Assembly: GCF_000717185.1 (NCBI RefSeq)
Contig: NZ_JNYE01000002.1
Location: 124,001 to 188,000, forward strand
From: Kitasatospora phosalacinea
GTDB lineage: Bacteria; Actinomycetota; Actinomycetes; Streptomycetales; Streptomycetaceae
DNA length: 64,000 nucleotides
Direction: 5' to 3'
Below are positions 1 to 10,382 of this stretch, one piece after another. Every line of letters starts with the position of its first letter. The stretch's first letter is position 1. A program made the position numbers and the translations under genes. Under the pieces are notes generated by a model. That model was not told where the DNA came from. It did no database searches and saw only the letters and a list, made by a program, of their open reading frames with translations.

Positions 1-2373
<2,373 letters not shown>

Positions 2374-2379
2374 GCCCCG

Positions 2380-2415
2380 CCGTGGTGCCCCCGCCCGCGG
2401 GCGGGGGCACCACGG
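2380..2415 (+). terminator. Intrinsic-type terminator after clpB
   Basis: Perfect 17-bp inverted repeat (arms 2380-2396 and 2399-2415) with a 2-nt centre, starting 7 nt after the clpB stop. There is no U-tract, as is normal for streptomycete terminators. Confidence 0.8.
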
Positions 2416-2540
2416 CTTGCAGGGACATGCTCACGCAGCGGGGTGCACCCTGTGCCGCGGCCGCCTAATGAGGCAGGATGGACCCAGGAGAGGCGGCCCC
2501 CCATCGGCAGCCGACCGTGCACCGTGAAAGGGACATCCCC

Positions 2541-3104
2541 GTGAGCATCGACCCGTCGTCCATCCCGTCCTTCGGCCTGCCCCAGCCGCCGCAGGGGGGC
2601 GGCCAGCCCGGTGGCGCGCCGGCCGGGCCGCCGCCGGTGATCGTCCCGAACCAGGACCTGGTCGCCCAGCTGCTGGACCAGATGCAGCTGAAGCACGTCG
2701 TGGACGAGGAGGGCGACCTCACCGCCCCCTGGGAGAACTTCCGCGTCTACTACATGTTCCGCGGCGACCACAAGGAGCTGTTCGCGGTCCGCGCGTTCTA
2801 CGACCGCTCCTTCTCGGTGGAGCAGAAGCCCGAGATCCTCGCGCTGATCGACGAGTGGAACCGCGAGACCCTGTGGCCCAAGGTCTACACCCACACCCAC
2901 GACGACGGCGTGGTCCGGCTGATCGGCGAGTCCCAGATGATCGTCGGCAACGGCGTCAACCTGGAGTACTTCGTCGGCACCACCGCGAACTGGACGCAGG
3001 CCGCGGTCGGCTTCGAGCAGTGGATGGCCGAGCAGCTGGGCGAGACCAAGCCCGCGGAGGGCGACGCCGCCCCCGCCGAGGGCGGCCCGGCCGACGAGGC
3101 CTGA
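2541..3104 (+). CDS. YbjN-domain protein
   Basis: A 187-aa cytosolic protein of the actinobacterial YbjN family, a fold related to type III secretion chaperones; no enzymatic role is established. The GTG at 2541 is chosen over an ATG 63 bases upstream because GAAAGGG precedes it at a suitable distance and the N-terminus (SIDPSSIPSFG) matches my memory of the family. A Pro/Gly-rich stretch covers residues ~10-35. The conserved YbjN core (VVDEEGDL, FYMFRG-like YYMFRG, DEWNRETLWPK, LIGESQMIVG) covers ~40-165. The tail is Ala/Glu-rich. It stands alone between two strong hairpins, so it is probably monocistronic. Confidence 0.85.
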   Translation: MSIDPSSIPSFGLPQPPQGGGQPGGAPAGPPPVIVPNQDLVAQLLDQMQLKHVVDEEGDLTAPWENFRVYYMFRGDHKELFAVRAFYDRSFSVEQKPEILALIDEWNRETLWPKVYTHTHDDGVVRLIGESQMIVGNGVNLEYFVGTTANWTQAAVGFEQWMAEQLGETKPAEGDAAPAEGGPADEA

Positions 3105-3130
3105 GCCCCTCCCCGCAGCGCGACGCCCGA

Positions 3131-3169
3131 CGGGCCCGCCCCCCTGCCGCGTGCAGGGGGGCGGGCCCG
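3131..3169 (+). terminator. Terminator after YbjN-domain gene
   Basis: Perfect 17-bp inverted repeat (3131-3147 / 3153-3169) with a CGCGT loop, 26 nt downstream of the stop codon at 3102-3104. Confidence 0.8.
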
Positions 3170-3323
3170 TCCGCGTGCCCGGCCGGTGCGGCGGGCCGAC
3201 CGGATCGCGGACGGGCACTCCCTCGCCGGGGCCCGCCGCGCCCTCCCCTCCGGTGAGGCACCCTCGACGGCCGCCGCGGGCCCCTGGATGATGGCCTCCG
3301 ACACCCTTCGCGAGGAGCCACCG

Positions 3324-4493
3324 ATGAGCACGAGGCCGCTGCTGAACCGCAGTCTGGCGGGCATGGGAACGACCATCTTCGCGGAGATGTCCGCCCTGGC
3401 CACCGCCACCGGATCGATCAACCTCGGCCAGGGCTTCCCCGACACCGACGGGCCCGAGGAGGTCCGCGAGGCCGCGGTGCGGGCGCTGCGCGCGGGCCTC
3501 GGCAACCAGTACCCGCCCGGGCCCGGCATCCCCGAGCTGCGGCAGGCGGTCGCCGAGCACCAGCAGCGGTTCTACGGCCTCACCTACGACCCCGACACCG
3601 AGGTGCTGGTCACCGCCGGAGCCACCGAGGCGATCGCCGCCGCGCTGCTCGCCCTGCTGGAGCCCGGCGACGAGGTGATCGCCTTCGAGCCGTTCTACGA
3701 CTCCTACGCCGCCTGCATCGCGATGGCCGGGGCCCGGCGCGTCCCGCTCACCCTGCGCGCCCCCTCGTTCCGCCCCGACCTCGACGAGCTGCGCTCGCTG
3801 ATCACCCCGCGCACCCGCCTCCTGCTGATCAACACCCCGCACAACCCGACCGGCACCGTCCTCACCCCCGAGGAACTCGCCACCCTCGCCGAACTCGCCG
3901 TCGAACACGACCTCCTGGTCGTCACCGACGAGGTCTACGAGCACCTGGTCTTCACCGGCACCCACCACCCGCTGGCCGCCCTGCCCGGCATGCGCGAGCG
4001 CACCGTCGCCATCTCCTCGGCCGGCAAGACCTTCTCCTTCACCGGCTGGAAGGTCGGCTGGGTCACCGGCACCCCCGAACTGGTCGCCGCCGTCCGCACC
4101 GCCAAGCAGTACCTCACCTACGTCAGCGCCGGCCCGTTCCAGTACGCCGTCGCCGAGGCCCTGCGACTGCCCGACAGCTACTACGCCGACTTCCGCGCCG
4201 ACCTGCACCGCAAGCGCGACCTCCTGGTCGGCGGCCTCACGGCGGCCGGCTTCCGGGCCTTCGAACCCCAGGGCACCTACTTCGTCACCACCGACATCAC
4301 CCCCCTCGGCGAGAAGGACGGCCTGGAGTTCTGCCGCGCCCTCCCCGAGCGCTGCGGCGTGGTCGCCATCCCCAACGCGGTCTTCTACGACGACGCCGAG
4401 GCCGGTCGCAGCCAGGTCCGCTTCGCCTTCTGCAAGCGGGTGGAGGTCCTGGAGGAGGCGGTCTCCCGCCTGCACGCCCTGCGCACCGGCTGA
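3324..4493 (+). CDS. Class I/II PLP-dependent aminotransferase
   Basis: A 389-aa cytosolic fold-type I aminotransferase. The start ATG at 3324 is preceded by GAGGAG; the frame is open further upstream but without family-like sequence. Visible signatures are GQGFPDTDGP near the N-terminus, the NTPHNPTGT substrate/PLP loop, DEVYEHLVF, and SSAGKTFSFTGWKVGW, whose Lys is the Schiff-base lysine. The C-terminal arm has SQVRFAFCK. Sequence style fits the kynurenine/methionine aminotransferase and N-succinyl-DAP aminotransferase (DapC-like) branch. Substrate cannot be fixed from sequence, and the neighbours give no pathway context, so no symbol is given. Confidence 0.88.
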   Translation: MSTRPLLNRSLAGMGTTIFAEMSALATATGSINLGQGFPDTDGPEEVREAAVRALRAGLGNQYPPGPGIPELRQAVAEHQQRFYGLTYDPDTEVLVTAGATEAIAAALLALLEPGDEVIAFEPFYDSYAACIAMAGARRVPLTLRAPSFRPDLDELRSLITPRTRLLLINTPHNPTGTVLTPEELATLAELAVEHDLLVVTDEVYEHLVFTGTHHPLAALPGMRERTVAISSAGKTFSFTGWKVGWVTGTPELVAAVRTAKQYLTYVSAGPFQYAVAEALRLPDSYYADFRADLHRKRDLLVGGLTAAGFRAFEPQGTYFVTTDITPLGEKDGLEFCRALPERCGVVAIPNAVFYDDAEAGRSQVRFAFCKRVEVLEEAVSRLHALRTG

Positions 4494-4955
4494 CCCGCCC
4501 GGGCCGCCGGTCGGCCCTCCGCGGAACCCTCCGAGGCCGACGGCACCGGAGGCACCGGGCTGCCCTCGGCGAGGTGGTCGAAGAGCCCCGCCGGTGCTCC
4601 GCGCCGACCGGCGGAGGGGCGGACGGCGAGGGCCGGGCGCGGGCGCGCGAGGGGCGTGACACCGGCGTGCACGGCGCGCGACACCGGCGCGGGAGAGCGC
4701 GGTGGGCAGAGTGCAACTCGGGACCGATCACACCCAGTCGGACACGGGCCCCAGAACGGTGAATGAGTGGCAAACATGGGTAAATCCCCGACGGACCCGG
4801 AGAATTCGTGCTTCTCTGCTGCTGAATCTCCAGCCGGAATCCTTCCTTCCACGGTCGGCCGCGCCCCGGATCGGACAGTCTCGAACAGCCTCACGGATGA
4901 GGGCGGACTCCGGTCGCAGCGGGGGCGCGCACGGAGCTGAAACGCGGAGCCGAGC
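4494..4955. other. 462-bp gene-free spacer
   Basis: No convincing gene. An imperfect inverted repeat (GTCGGCC at 4510-4516, GGCCGAC at 4534-4540) just after the aminotransferase stop may end its transcript. From about 4730 to 4850 the base composition drops towards A/T, as expected for promoter DNA of the downstream DUF2617 gene. Open frames through here are ordinary high-GC shadows. Confidence 0.5.
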
Positions 4956-5579
4956 ATGCTCACCACCCTGCAGACCTCCTACACGGACACCCGCGCCGGC
5001 GACCTGGCCTGGCAGCTGGGCGGCGAGCCGCTGCCCGCGCTGGCCGTCCGCGACCTCAGACTCGACGGCGCCTGCGGTGCCCCGGACGGCCTCCGGGGCA
5101 CCCTCCAGCTGCGGCTGCTGGGCGCCTCGCACCAGGTGGTGCTGGCGGCCGGCCCGGGCGACTGCCTGGAGACGGTGGCCTGCCTGCCGGGCCGCCGCAC
5201 CCCGCTGCCCGCCCGGGTCGCGGAGCAGGTGGCGGGCTGGGAGTACGAGTTCGCCGCCCGGATCGAGGAGCTGCCGCCGCACGTGTTCGCGGCCCGGGCG
5301 CAGGAGCTGCTGGCCCTGGTCGAGGGGCACCCGCGGGCGCTGGCGGGCGTCTTCCCGGGCGACCCGAGCGCCTTCACCGCCCTGGTCGCGCACTGCGAGG
5401 ACCGCCGGGTGCACTGGCGGACCTGGCACGCCTACCCGCAGGAGGGCCGGCTGGTGTGCACCCGGTCCTCGCTCTCGCTGCCCGGCACCGGCCGCCCCGA
5501 AACCTCCCGGGCCGCCGACGGCGCCGCCGCGTCGGCCGCGGCCACCGCAGCGGCCGCACCGGCGCAGGTGGGGTGGTGA
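4956..5579 (+). CDS. DUF2617 family protein
   Basis: A 207-aa soluble protein resembling DUF2617, an actinobacterial family of unknown function that I recall being encoded next to membrane spermidine-synthase-like proteins, as it is here (80-nt gap). The ATG follows GCGGAG. Recognisable elements are the N-terminal MLTTLQTSYTDTRAGDLAW, a central LQLRLLGASHQVVL strand pair, and a C-terminal HWRTWHAYPQEGRLVCTRS block. The last ~30 residues are an Ala-rich low-complexity tail. There are no membrane segments or catalytic motifs. Probable partner or regulator of the downstream membrane enzyme, by context only. Confidence 0.8.
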   Translation: MLTTLQTSYTDTRAGDLAWQLGGEPLPALAVRDLRLDGACGAPDGLRGTLQLRLLGASHQVVLAAGPGDCLETVACLPGRRTPLPARVAEQVAGWEYEFAARIEELPPHVFAARAQELLALVEGHPRALAGVFPGDPSAFTALVAHCEDRRVHWRTWHAYPQEGRLVCTRSSLSLPGTGRPETSRAADGAAASAAATAAAAPAQVGW

Positions 5580-5646
5580 GCCGGCGTCAACCCGGCACCC
5601 CGGCCTGTCCCCCGGATGGGTGCAGCCATTCACCCGGGCTCTCGCC

Positions 5647-5652
5647 TAGCGT
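5647..5652 (+). promoter_or_regulatory. Leaderless-type -10 (TAGCGT) of speE-like gene
   Basis: TANNNT hexamer ending 6 nt before the ATG at 5659, with no Shine-Dalgarno sequence between. Suggests a leaderless transcript. Confidence 0.45.
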
Positions 5653-5658
5653 TCATTC

Positions 5659-7380
5659 ATGATCAACCACCCGGTCGGACGGCCCGCGCAGCCGGCTCCG
5701 GACGCCACCGCTCCCCCGCCCGCGGCCGCCCCCCGGCCCACCGCCCCCCGCGCCGCGGGCCCCGGCGGCGCGGTCCGGGCCGGCGGCGCCGTACCGCTGG
5801 CCCTGGCCCCCCGCCCGGCCCGCGTGCTGGTCCTGCTGGCCGCGTTCGTCTGCGCGGCCTGCGGCCTGGTGTACGAGCTCGAACTGGTCGCCCTGGGCGG
5901 CTACCTGCTGGGCGACTCGGTCACCCAGACCTCCGTGGTGCTCTCGGTGATGGTGTTCGCGATGGGCGTCGGCTCGCTGCTCGCCAAGGGCCTCACCCGC
6001 CGCCCGGCCACCTCCTTCGCCCTGGTCGAGTACGCGCTGTCGCTGGTCGGCGGCCTGTCCGCGCTCGCCCTGTACTGCGGCTGGGCCTGGCTGCACCAGC
6101 CGCGCGCCACCCTGGTGGCGCTGATCGCCGCCACCGTGCTGATCGGCCTGCTGATCGGCGCGGAGATCCCGCTGCTGATGACGCTGATCCAGCGGATCCG
6201 CCGGGAGCACGCCGGCCGCGCCGTCGCCGACCTGTTCGCCGCCGACTACGTGGGCGCGCTGGTCGGCGGCCTGGCCTTCCCGTTCGTGCTGCTGCCCGCC
6301 CTCGGCCAGACCGCCGGGGCGCTGCTGACCGGCGCGGTGAACGCGGTGGCGGGCGCCGTCGTGGTGCTCTGGCTGTTCCGCGCCGAGCCCGCCCCGCGCA
6401 CCCGCCTGCTGCTGTGGACGGGCTGCGGCCTGGTGCTGGCCCTGCTCGCGCTGGCCGCCGCCTGCACCGGCGCGATCGAGCGCGCCGCCCGGCAGGCGCT
6501 GTACGGCGGCCCGATCCGGTTCGCCGCCCAGAGCCGCTACCAGGAGATCGTGCTGACCGGCGGCCCGACGGCCCCGGCCGGGGAGGCCCCCGCCGGGGAG
6601 CCCTCCGCCGAGGACGCGCCCCGGGTGCCCCGGCAGCGCACCGCCCCGCCGCTGGAGCTGTTCCTGGACGGCCGGCTGGCGGTCTGCGGCCCCGGCGAGT
6701 ACCGGGAGCACGAGGCGCTGGTGCGCCCCGCGCTGGCCGTCGGGCCGAGCGGGCGGGTGCTGGTGCTGGGCGGCGGCGACGGCCTGGCGCTGCGCGAGGT
6801 GCTGCGCCACCCGGCGGTGCGCAGCGTGCTGGTGGTCGAGCGCGACCCGGCGCTGCCCGCGCTGGCCCGCCGGGACGCCGCGCTCGCCGCGCTCACCGGG
6901 CACGCCTTCGACGACCCGCGGGTGCGGCTGCTGCGGGCCGAGCCGATGGGCTGGCTGCGCGGCTCCGCGGACCGCTTCGACGTGATCGTCTCGGACCTGG
7001 ACGGCGCGGCCGAGGGCGGCAAGTACCGTTCCCGCGAGTTCTTCGGCCTGGCCGCCCGGCGGCTCGCCCCGGCGGGGCGGCTGGCGGTCCGGGCCGGGGC
7101 GCCGGACGACGGGCTGTGGACGGCCGAGTCCGGCCTGGGCGCCGTCGGCCTGGCCGCCGTCGCCTACCAGGGCGGCGCCCCGGCCGCCGCGGACTGCGGG
7201 CGGCCCGGCCCCGCCCCGGCGTTCCTGCTGGCCGCCCGCGCCGTCCCCGTCCTGGACCTGGCCCCGGACGCCCCGGCCCCGCGCTCGCTCACCGTGCCCG
7301 CCCTGCGGGCCTCCGGGGCCCGCCTGGCGGCCGCCCGCCCGTCCCCGCTGCCGCCGCCGCACACCCTGCTCGGCCCCTGA
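5659..7380 (+). CDS. Membrane-bound spermidine synthase-like protein
   Basis: A 573-aa protein. After a Pro/Ala-rich ~45-residue N-terminus come about seven hydrophobic helices (residues ~55-275), starting with LVLLAAFVCAACGLVYELELVAL-type sequence. A C-terminal Rossmann-like polyamine aminopropyltransferase domain follows, with VLVLGGGDGLALREVL (nucleotide-binding loop), VVERDP, and DVIVSDLDG, where SpeE has the catalytic DxxDP-like region. This matches membrane spermidine synthases of actinobacteria, whose actual substrate is uncertain. It follows the DUF2617 gene, as expected. A Pro/Glu-rich insertion at ~305-330 precedes the enzyme domain. Aminopropyltransferase activity is an inference from the fold. 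Confidence 0.85.
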   Translation: MINHPVGRPAQPAPDATAPPPAAAPRPTAPRAAGPGGAVRAGGAVPLALAPRPARVLVLLAAFVCAACGLVYELELVALGGYLLGDSVTQTSVVLSVMVFAMGVGSLLAKGLTRRPATSFALVEYALSLVGGLSALALYCGWAWLHQPRATLVALIAATVLIGLLIGAEIPLLMTLIQRIRREHAGRAVADLFAADYVGALVGGLAFPFVLLPALGQTAGALLTGAVNAVAGAVVVLWLFRAEPAPRTRLLLWTGCGLVLALLALAAACTGAIERAARQALYGGPIRFAAQSRYQEIVLTGGPTAPAGEAPAGEPSAEDAPRVPRQRTAPPLELFLDGRLAVCGPGEYREHEALVRPALAVGPSGRVLVLGGGDGLALREVLRHPAVRSVLVVERDPALPALARRDAALAALTGHAFDDPRVRLLRAEPMGWLRGSADRFDVIVSDLDGAAEGGKYRSREFFGLAARRLAPAGRLAVRAGAPDDGLWTAESGLGAVGLAAVAYQGGAPAAADCGRPGPAPAFLLAARAVPVLDLAPDAPAPRSLTVPALRASGARLAAARPSPLPPPHTLLGP

Positions 7381-7797
7381 CGGCGCCCGCCCCCGCGCGC
7401 CCGCGCACCCACGGGGCACCCGGCCGCCGAGCGGAACGACCGCCCCTGCCCGCACCGGCGACGGCGGGCCCGACCGGAGCAGCCCCGGACGGACGCCCGG
7501 GCCCGGCACCTCGCCGACGGCCGACCGTCCCGGCCCGCGCCGGGGCCCCGGAGCGCTCCCCGCCCCCGGGACGCCCCCGCCCGGCCGCCCGGCCGCTCGC
7601 CGCCCGTCCCCGCCCCTCCCGTCCCGTCCCGTCCCGTCCGGGCCCTGAAAGCGCTTCCCGCGCCGGGGAGTTCGGTGCGGGCGGCGAGGGGCCGGGGCCC
7701 GTGCTCCGGGTGCGCGGTGCGTCCATTGGCGGGTTGGTCGTCCCGGCTTCGCGTGGAGGACTCGGCACGGCGGCGGGCGGTCGGTAGGCTCGCCGGT
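7381..7797. other. 417-bp gene-free, C-skewed spacer with CGTCC microrepeat
   Basis: No credible gene. From 7381 to about 7650 the + strand is strongly C-rich and G-poor compared with flanking DNA, and around 7617-7640 it carries four to five tandem copies of a 5-bp unit (GTCCC/CGTCC). The last part holds the promoter of the SRPBCC gene. Confidence 0.5.
7785..7790 (+). promoter_or_regulatory. Leaderless-type -10 (TAGGCT) of SRPBCC gene
   Basis: TANNNT hexamer ending 7 nt before the ATG at 7798; no ribosome binding site in between. Confidence 0.45.
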
Positions 7798-8679
7798 ATG
7801 GAGCATGAGGTTGTCGTCCCGGTGCCCGCCGAGGTGGTCCGGGAGGCGCTGGTGGACCGCGAGCTGGTGGCCCGCTGCGTGCCGGGGCTGAGCGCGGTCG
7901 CGTCGGCGTCCGCGGAGGCGGACAGCCGGCTCAGGGTCCGGATCGCCGGGTCCACCATCACCTTCGCCGGTCGGCTGACCGTCGGCGTCTGGCAGGGCGA
8001 CGCGCTCGACCTGCGGCTGAGCGGCGAGGAGATCCGCGGCGCGGCCCCGGTCGCCGCCGAGCTGCGGATCACCCTGGCCGAGCGGACCGGCGAGACCGCG
8101 ATCCGCTTCACCGCCGCCCTGACCGCGTCCGGGCGGCTGGCCGGCTTCGAGGACGAGGCGCTGGAGTCGACCGGCCGCCGGCTGATCGACCGGGCGGTGG
8201 CGGCGCTGGTCGCCGAGCTGTCCGAGCCCGCCGAGCACGACGACGACGAGGAGTCGGACGGCGACCCGGCGGAGGGCGCAACCGTGGTCTTCCTGGACGA
8301 CCGCGACCGCGGCCAGGACCTGGACGACGACCTGTCCGACCTGATCTCCTTCGACGACGCGGACGACCTGCCCGCCCCCGTCCCGGCCGCCCCGCGCCCG
8401 GAGCCCGCCGGGTACGACCAGGAGGGCGCCCCGGTGCGGCGCAGCATCGTCGGCCGCTCCGCCGAGGAGGTCGACCACGCCCCGCCGCACGGCCGGTACG
8501 CGCCCGCCCTGCCCGCCCACAGCGCCCGCGCCCGGGCCGCCTCCCGCTGGGGCGGCGCGGAGCCGACGCTGCTGCCGGGCGCGCACGGCGACCGCAGCGC
8601 GCTGCCGTGGATGATCGGCGGCGGGGTGGCGCTGATCGGCGGCGCGGTGGTGCTGGTCCGGGCCCTGCGGCGGCGCTGA
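7798..8679 (+). CDS. SRPBCC (CoxG-like) protein with C-terminal membrane anchor
   Basis: A 293-aa protein. Residues 1-145 look like the SRPBCC/CoxG (CO dehydrogenase subunit G) lipid-binding-type fold: EHEVVVPVPAEVVREALVD, CVPGL, and a long C-terminal helix LIDRAVAALVAELSE. An acidic and proline-rich linker (~150-265) leads to one C-terminal transmembrane helix (WMIGGGVALIGGAVVLVRAL) ending in Arg residues. This architecture would hold a small-ligand-binding domain at the inner face of the membrane. Its position 34 bases ahead of pyrE is the only context. Ligand and role are unknown. Start ATG 7798 fits the leaderless -10 element. Confidence 0.75.
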   Translation: MEHEVVVPVPAEVVREALVDRELVARCVPGLSAVASASAEADSRLRVRIAGSTITFAGRLTVGVWQGDALDLRLSGEEIRGAAPVAAELRITLAERTGETAIRFTAALTASGRLAGFEDEALESTGRRLIDRAVAALVAELSEPAEHDDDEESDGDPAEGATVVFLDDRDRGQDLDDDLSDLISFDDADDLPAPVPAAPRPEPAGYDQEGAPVRRSIVGRSAEEVDHAPPHGRYAPALPAHSARARAASRWGGAEPTLLPGAHGDRSALPWMIGGGVALIGGAVVLVRALRRR

Positions 8680-8699
8680 GCGGCCTGCCGGGCACCCAC

Positions 8700-8705
8700 T
8701 AAGCT
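8700..8705 (+). promoter_or_regulatory. Leaderless-type -10 (TAAGCT) of pyrE
   Basis: TANNNT hexamer ending 8 nt before the pyrE ATG. It implies that pyrE has its own promoter despite the short gap after the SRPBCC gene. Confidence 0.45.
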
Positions 8706-8713
8706 GGCTGTCC

Positions 8714-9250
8714 ATGAGCAACGACCGCGACGCCCTGCTGGCGCAGATCAAGGACAAGGCCGTCGTGCACGGCAAGGTCACCCTCTCCTCCGGCCGGGAG
8801 GCCGACTACTACGTGGACCTGCGCCGGATCACGCTGGACGCCGAGGCGGCGCCGCTGGTCGGCAAGGTGATGCTGGACGCGGCCGCGGACCTGGAGTTCG
8901 ACGCGGTGGGCGGCCTGACCCTGGGCGCCGACCCGGTGGCCGCGGCGATGCTGCACGCGGCGGCGGCCCGCGGCCGGAAGCTGGACGCGTTCGTGGTCCG
9001 CAAGGCGGGCAAGGCGCACGGCCTGCAGCGCCGGATCGAGGGCCCGGACGTGAAGGGCCGCCGGGTGCTGGCGGTGGAGGACACCTCGACCACCGGCGGC
9101 TCGGTGCTGACCGCGGTCGAGGCGCTGCGCGAGGCGGGCGCCGAGGTGGTCGGCGTCGCGGTGATCGTGGAGCGCGGCGCGGCCCCGGCGATCGCCGAGG
9201 CGGGCCTGCCGTACGTCACCGCGTACACCCTGGACGACCTGGGGCTGTGA
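8714..9250 (+). CDS. pyrE: Orotate phosphoribosyltransferase
   Basis: Makes OMP from orotate and PRPP in de novo pyrimidine synthesis. It is 178 aa, the usual length for actinobacterial PyrE. The PRPP-binding signature VLAVEDTSTTGGS is at residues ~118-130, and the flexible-loop region KAGKAHGLQRRIEGP at ~97-111. The N-terminal HGKVTLSSGREADYYVDLRRITL matches the family. It lies apart from other pyr genes, as is common in streptomycetes. A parS-like palindrome, tandem repeats and a bidirectional terminator follow the stop. Confidence 0.95.
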   Translation: MSNDRDALLAQIKDKAVVHGKVTLSSGREADYYVDLRRITLDAEAAPLVGKVMLDAAADLEFDAVGGLTLGADPVAAAMLHAAAARGRKLDAFVVRKAGKAHGLQRRIEGPDVKGRRVLAVEDTSTTGGSVLTAVEALREAGAEVVGVAVIVERGAAPAIAEAGLPYVTAYTLDDLGL

Positions 9251-9272
9251 GCGGCTGAGTCCGCGGCACTCC

Positions 9273-9286
9273 GTTCCACGTGGAAC
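9273..9286. promoter_or_regulatory. parS-like 14-bp palindrome
   Basis: GTTCCACGTGGAAC is a perfect palindrome that differs from the canonical parS core GTTTCACGTGAAAC by one symmetric base pair exchange in each arm. ParB might bind it weakly, or it may simply be the first unit of the adjacent repeats. Confidence 0.4.
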
Positions 9287-9339
9287 AACGGCTCCCGCGT
9301 GGAACGACGGCTCCCGCGTGGAACAACCCCGCGTGGAAC
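9278..9339 (+). repeat. 19-bp tandem repeat array (CGTGGAAC boxes)
   Basis: NCGTGGAAC occurs at 9278, 9297 and 9316 (exact 19-bp period) and again at 9331. The full unit is close to GCGTGGAACRACGGCTCCC. The array fills the space between the pyrE stop and the terminator. Confidence 0.8.
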
Positions 9340-9340
9340 G

Positions 9341-9386
9341 ACGGAGAGGGCCCCGACCACCACCCGGTGGTCGGGGCCCTCTCCGT
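9341..9386. terminator. Bidirectional terminator pyrE / dedA
   Basis: Perfect 21-bp inverted repeat (9341-9361 / 9366-9386) with a 4-nt loop, between the convergent pyrE and DedA-family genes. It ends 5 bp before the DedA stop codon. Confidence 0.9.
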
Positions 9387-9391
9387 CGTGC

Positions 9392-10114
9392 TCAGCTCTT
9401 GCGGTGGCGGCCGCTGGAGACCGGCTCGCTGTCCGCGCCGGGGCCGTCCGTCGGGACGCCCTTCTTCTTCCGCCGCTCGCGGATCACCTCGACGGCGATC
9501 GGCGAGACCGAGAGCAGGACGATCAGCACCGTCGCGAGCAGCAGGTACTTGTCGATCACCCCGGCGAGCTGGTCACCGGCGAAGTAGCCGATCAGCAGCA
9601 TCGCCTCGGTCCACAGCACGCCGCCGACGACGTTCCAGAGGAAGAAGGTCCGGGCGGGCATCTGCAGGGTGCCGGCGACGGGGTTGAGGAAGGTCCGCAC
9701 GATCGGGATGAAGCGGGCCATGACCACGGCCTTGGCCGGGCCGAACTTCTCGAAGTACTCCTCGGCCTTCTCCACGTACTCGGGCCGGAAGATCTTCGAG
9801 TTCGGCTTGTCGAACATCCGCGGGCCGATCTTCTGGCCGAGCAGGTGCCCGAGCTGGGCCCCGGCGATGGCGCACAGCGGGGCGCCGATCAACAGGGCGA
9901 CGATGCTGAACTGGGCGTCTTCGCCGAGGATCTTGGCGGCGGCGCTGGAGGAGGCGACGCCGGCCAGGATCAGCAGCGAGTCACCGGGGAAGAAGAACCC
10001 GACCAGCAGGCCGGTCTCGGCGAAGACGATCGCCAGGATCCCGATGACGCCGACGGAGGCGATGAGCGACTTGGCGCTGAGTACGTTGACGGCGAGCTGG
10101 AGGTGTTGGTCCAC
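9392..10114 (-). CDS. DedA family membrane protein
   Basis: A 240-aa inner-membrane protein of the DedA (SNARE-associated, VTT domain) superfamily. DedA proteins support membrane homeostasis, and several act as lipid flippases, including undecaprenyl phosphate recycling. Typical motifs are ETGLLVGFFFPGDSLL near the N-terminus and ARFIPIVRTFLNPVAG, with the family arginines, in the second half. Four to five hydrophobic segments are seen and the C-terminus is basic (RERRKKKG). I start at the GTG at 10114 because it gives the family N-terminus (VDQHLQLAVNVL) and sits 6 nt after a TATCCT -10. The frame stays open upstream to 10390, but that sequence looks non-coding and overlaps the divergent fba leader. 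Confidence 0.88.
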   Translation of the reverse strand: MDQHLQLAVNVLSAKSLIASVGVIGILAIVFAETGLLVGFFFPGDSLLILAGVASSSAAAKILGEDAQFSIVALLIGAPLCAIAGAQLGHLLGQKIGPRMFDKPNSKIFRPEYVEKAEEYFEKFGPAKAVVMARFIPIVRTFLNPVAGTLQMPARTFFLWNVVGGVLWTEAMLLIGYFAGDQLAGVIDKYLLLATVLIVLLSVSPIAVEVIRERRKKKGVPTDGPGADSEPVSSGRHRKS

Positions 10115-10120
10115 GGGCGC

Positions 10121-10126
10121 AGGATA
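10121..10126 (-). promoter_or_regulatory. Leaderless-type -10 (TATCCT) of DedA gene
   Basis: On the minus strand, TATCCT ends 6 nt before the chosen GTG (10114). No Shine-Dalgarno sequence is present. Confidence 0.45.
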
Positions 10127-10382
10127 GCCCGTACTGCTTTGCGAAGCCTTAACAGATGGGCCCGAACCGTCCCGTCCCGGGCCGCCGGAGGGGTCGCCGT
10201 CCCAAGTGGCGGGCCGCTGGGTGTGTCCCGAGGGGGAGTCTGGGAGGATGGCCGAGGTGTCCGGCCCGCGGTCGAGCTGCCACCCTCTCTCGCTCGTACC
10301 GCACCGATGTCGTGAACCACAGGCGTATCGAGCCTTCGGACAGCGTCGTCCGATCGCCCCACACCGACAGGAGCGGATCCGC

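Noticed and set aside
5653..8781. A very long open frame on the minus strand (over 1000 codons)
   Set aside because: It lies antisense to the spermidine-synthase-like and SRPBCC genes, is low-complexity Gly/Arg/Ala sequence and has no domain; it is a GC-bias shadow.
9278..9339. CRISPR-like array
   Set aside because: Repeats are 19 bp in direct tandem with no spacers and no cas genes; it is a short tandem array. No CRISPR array is seen anywhere in the window.
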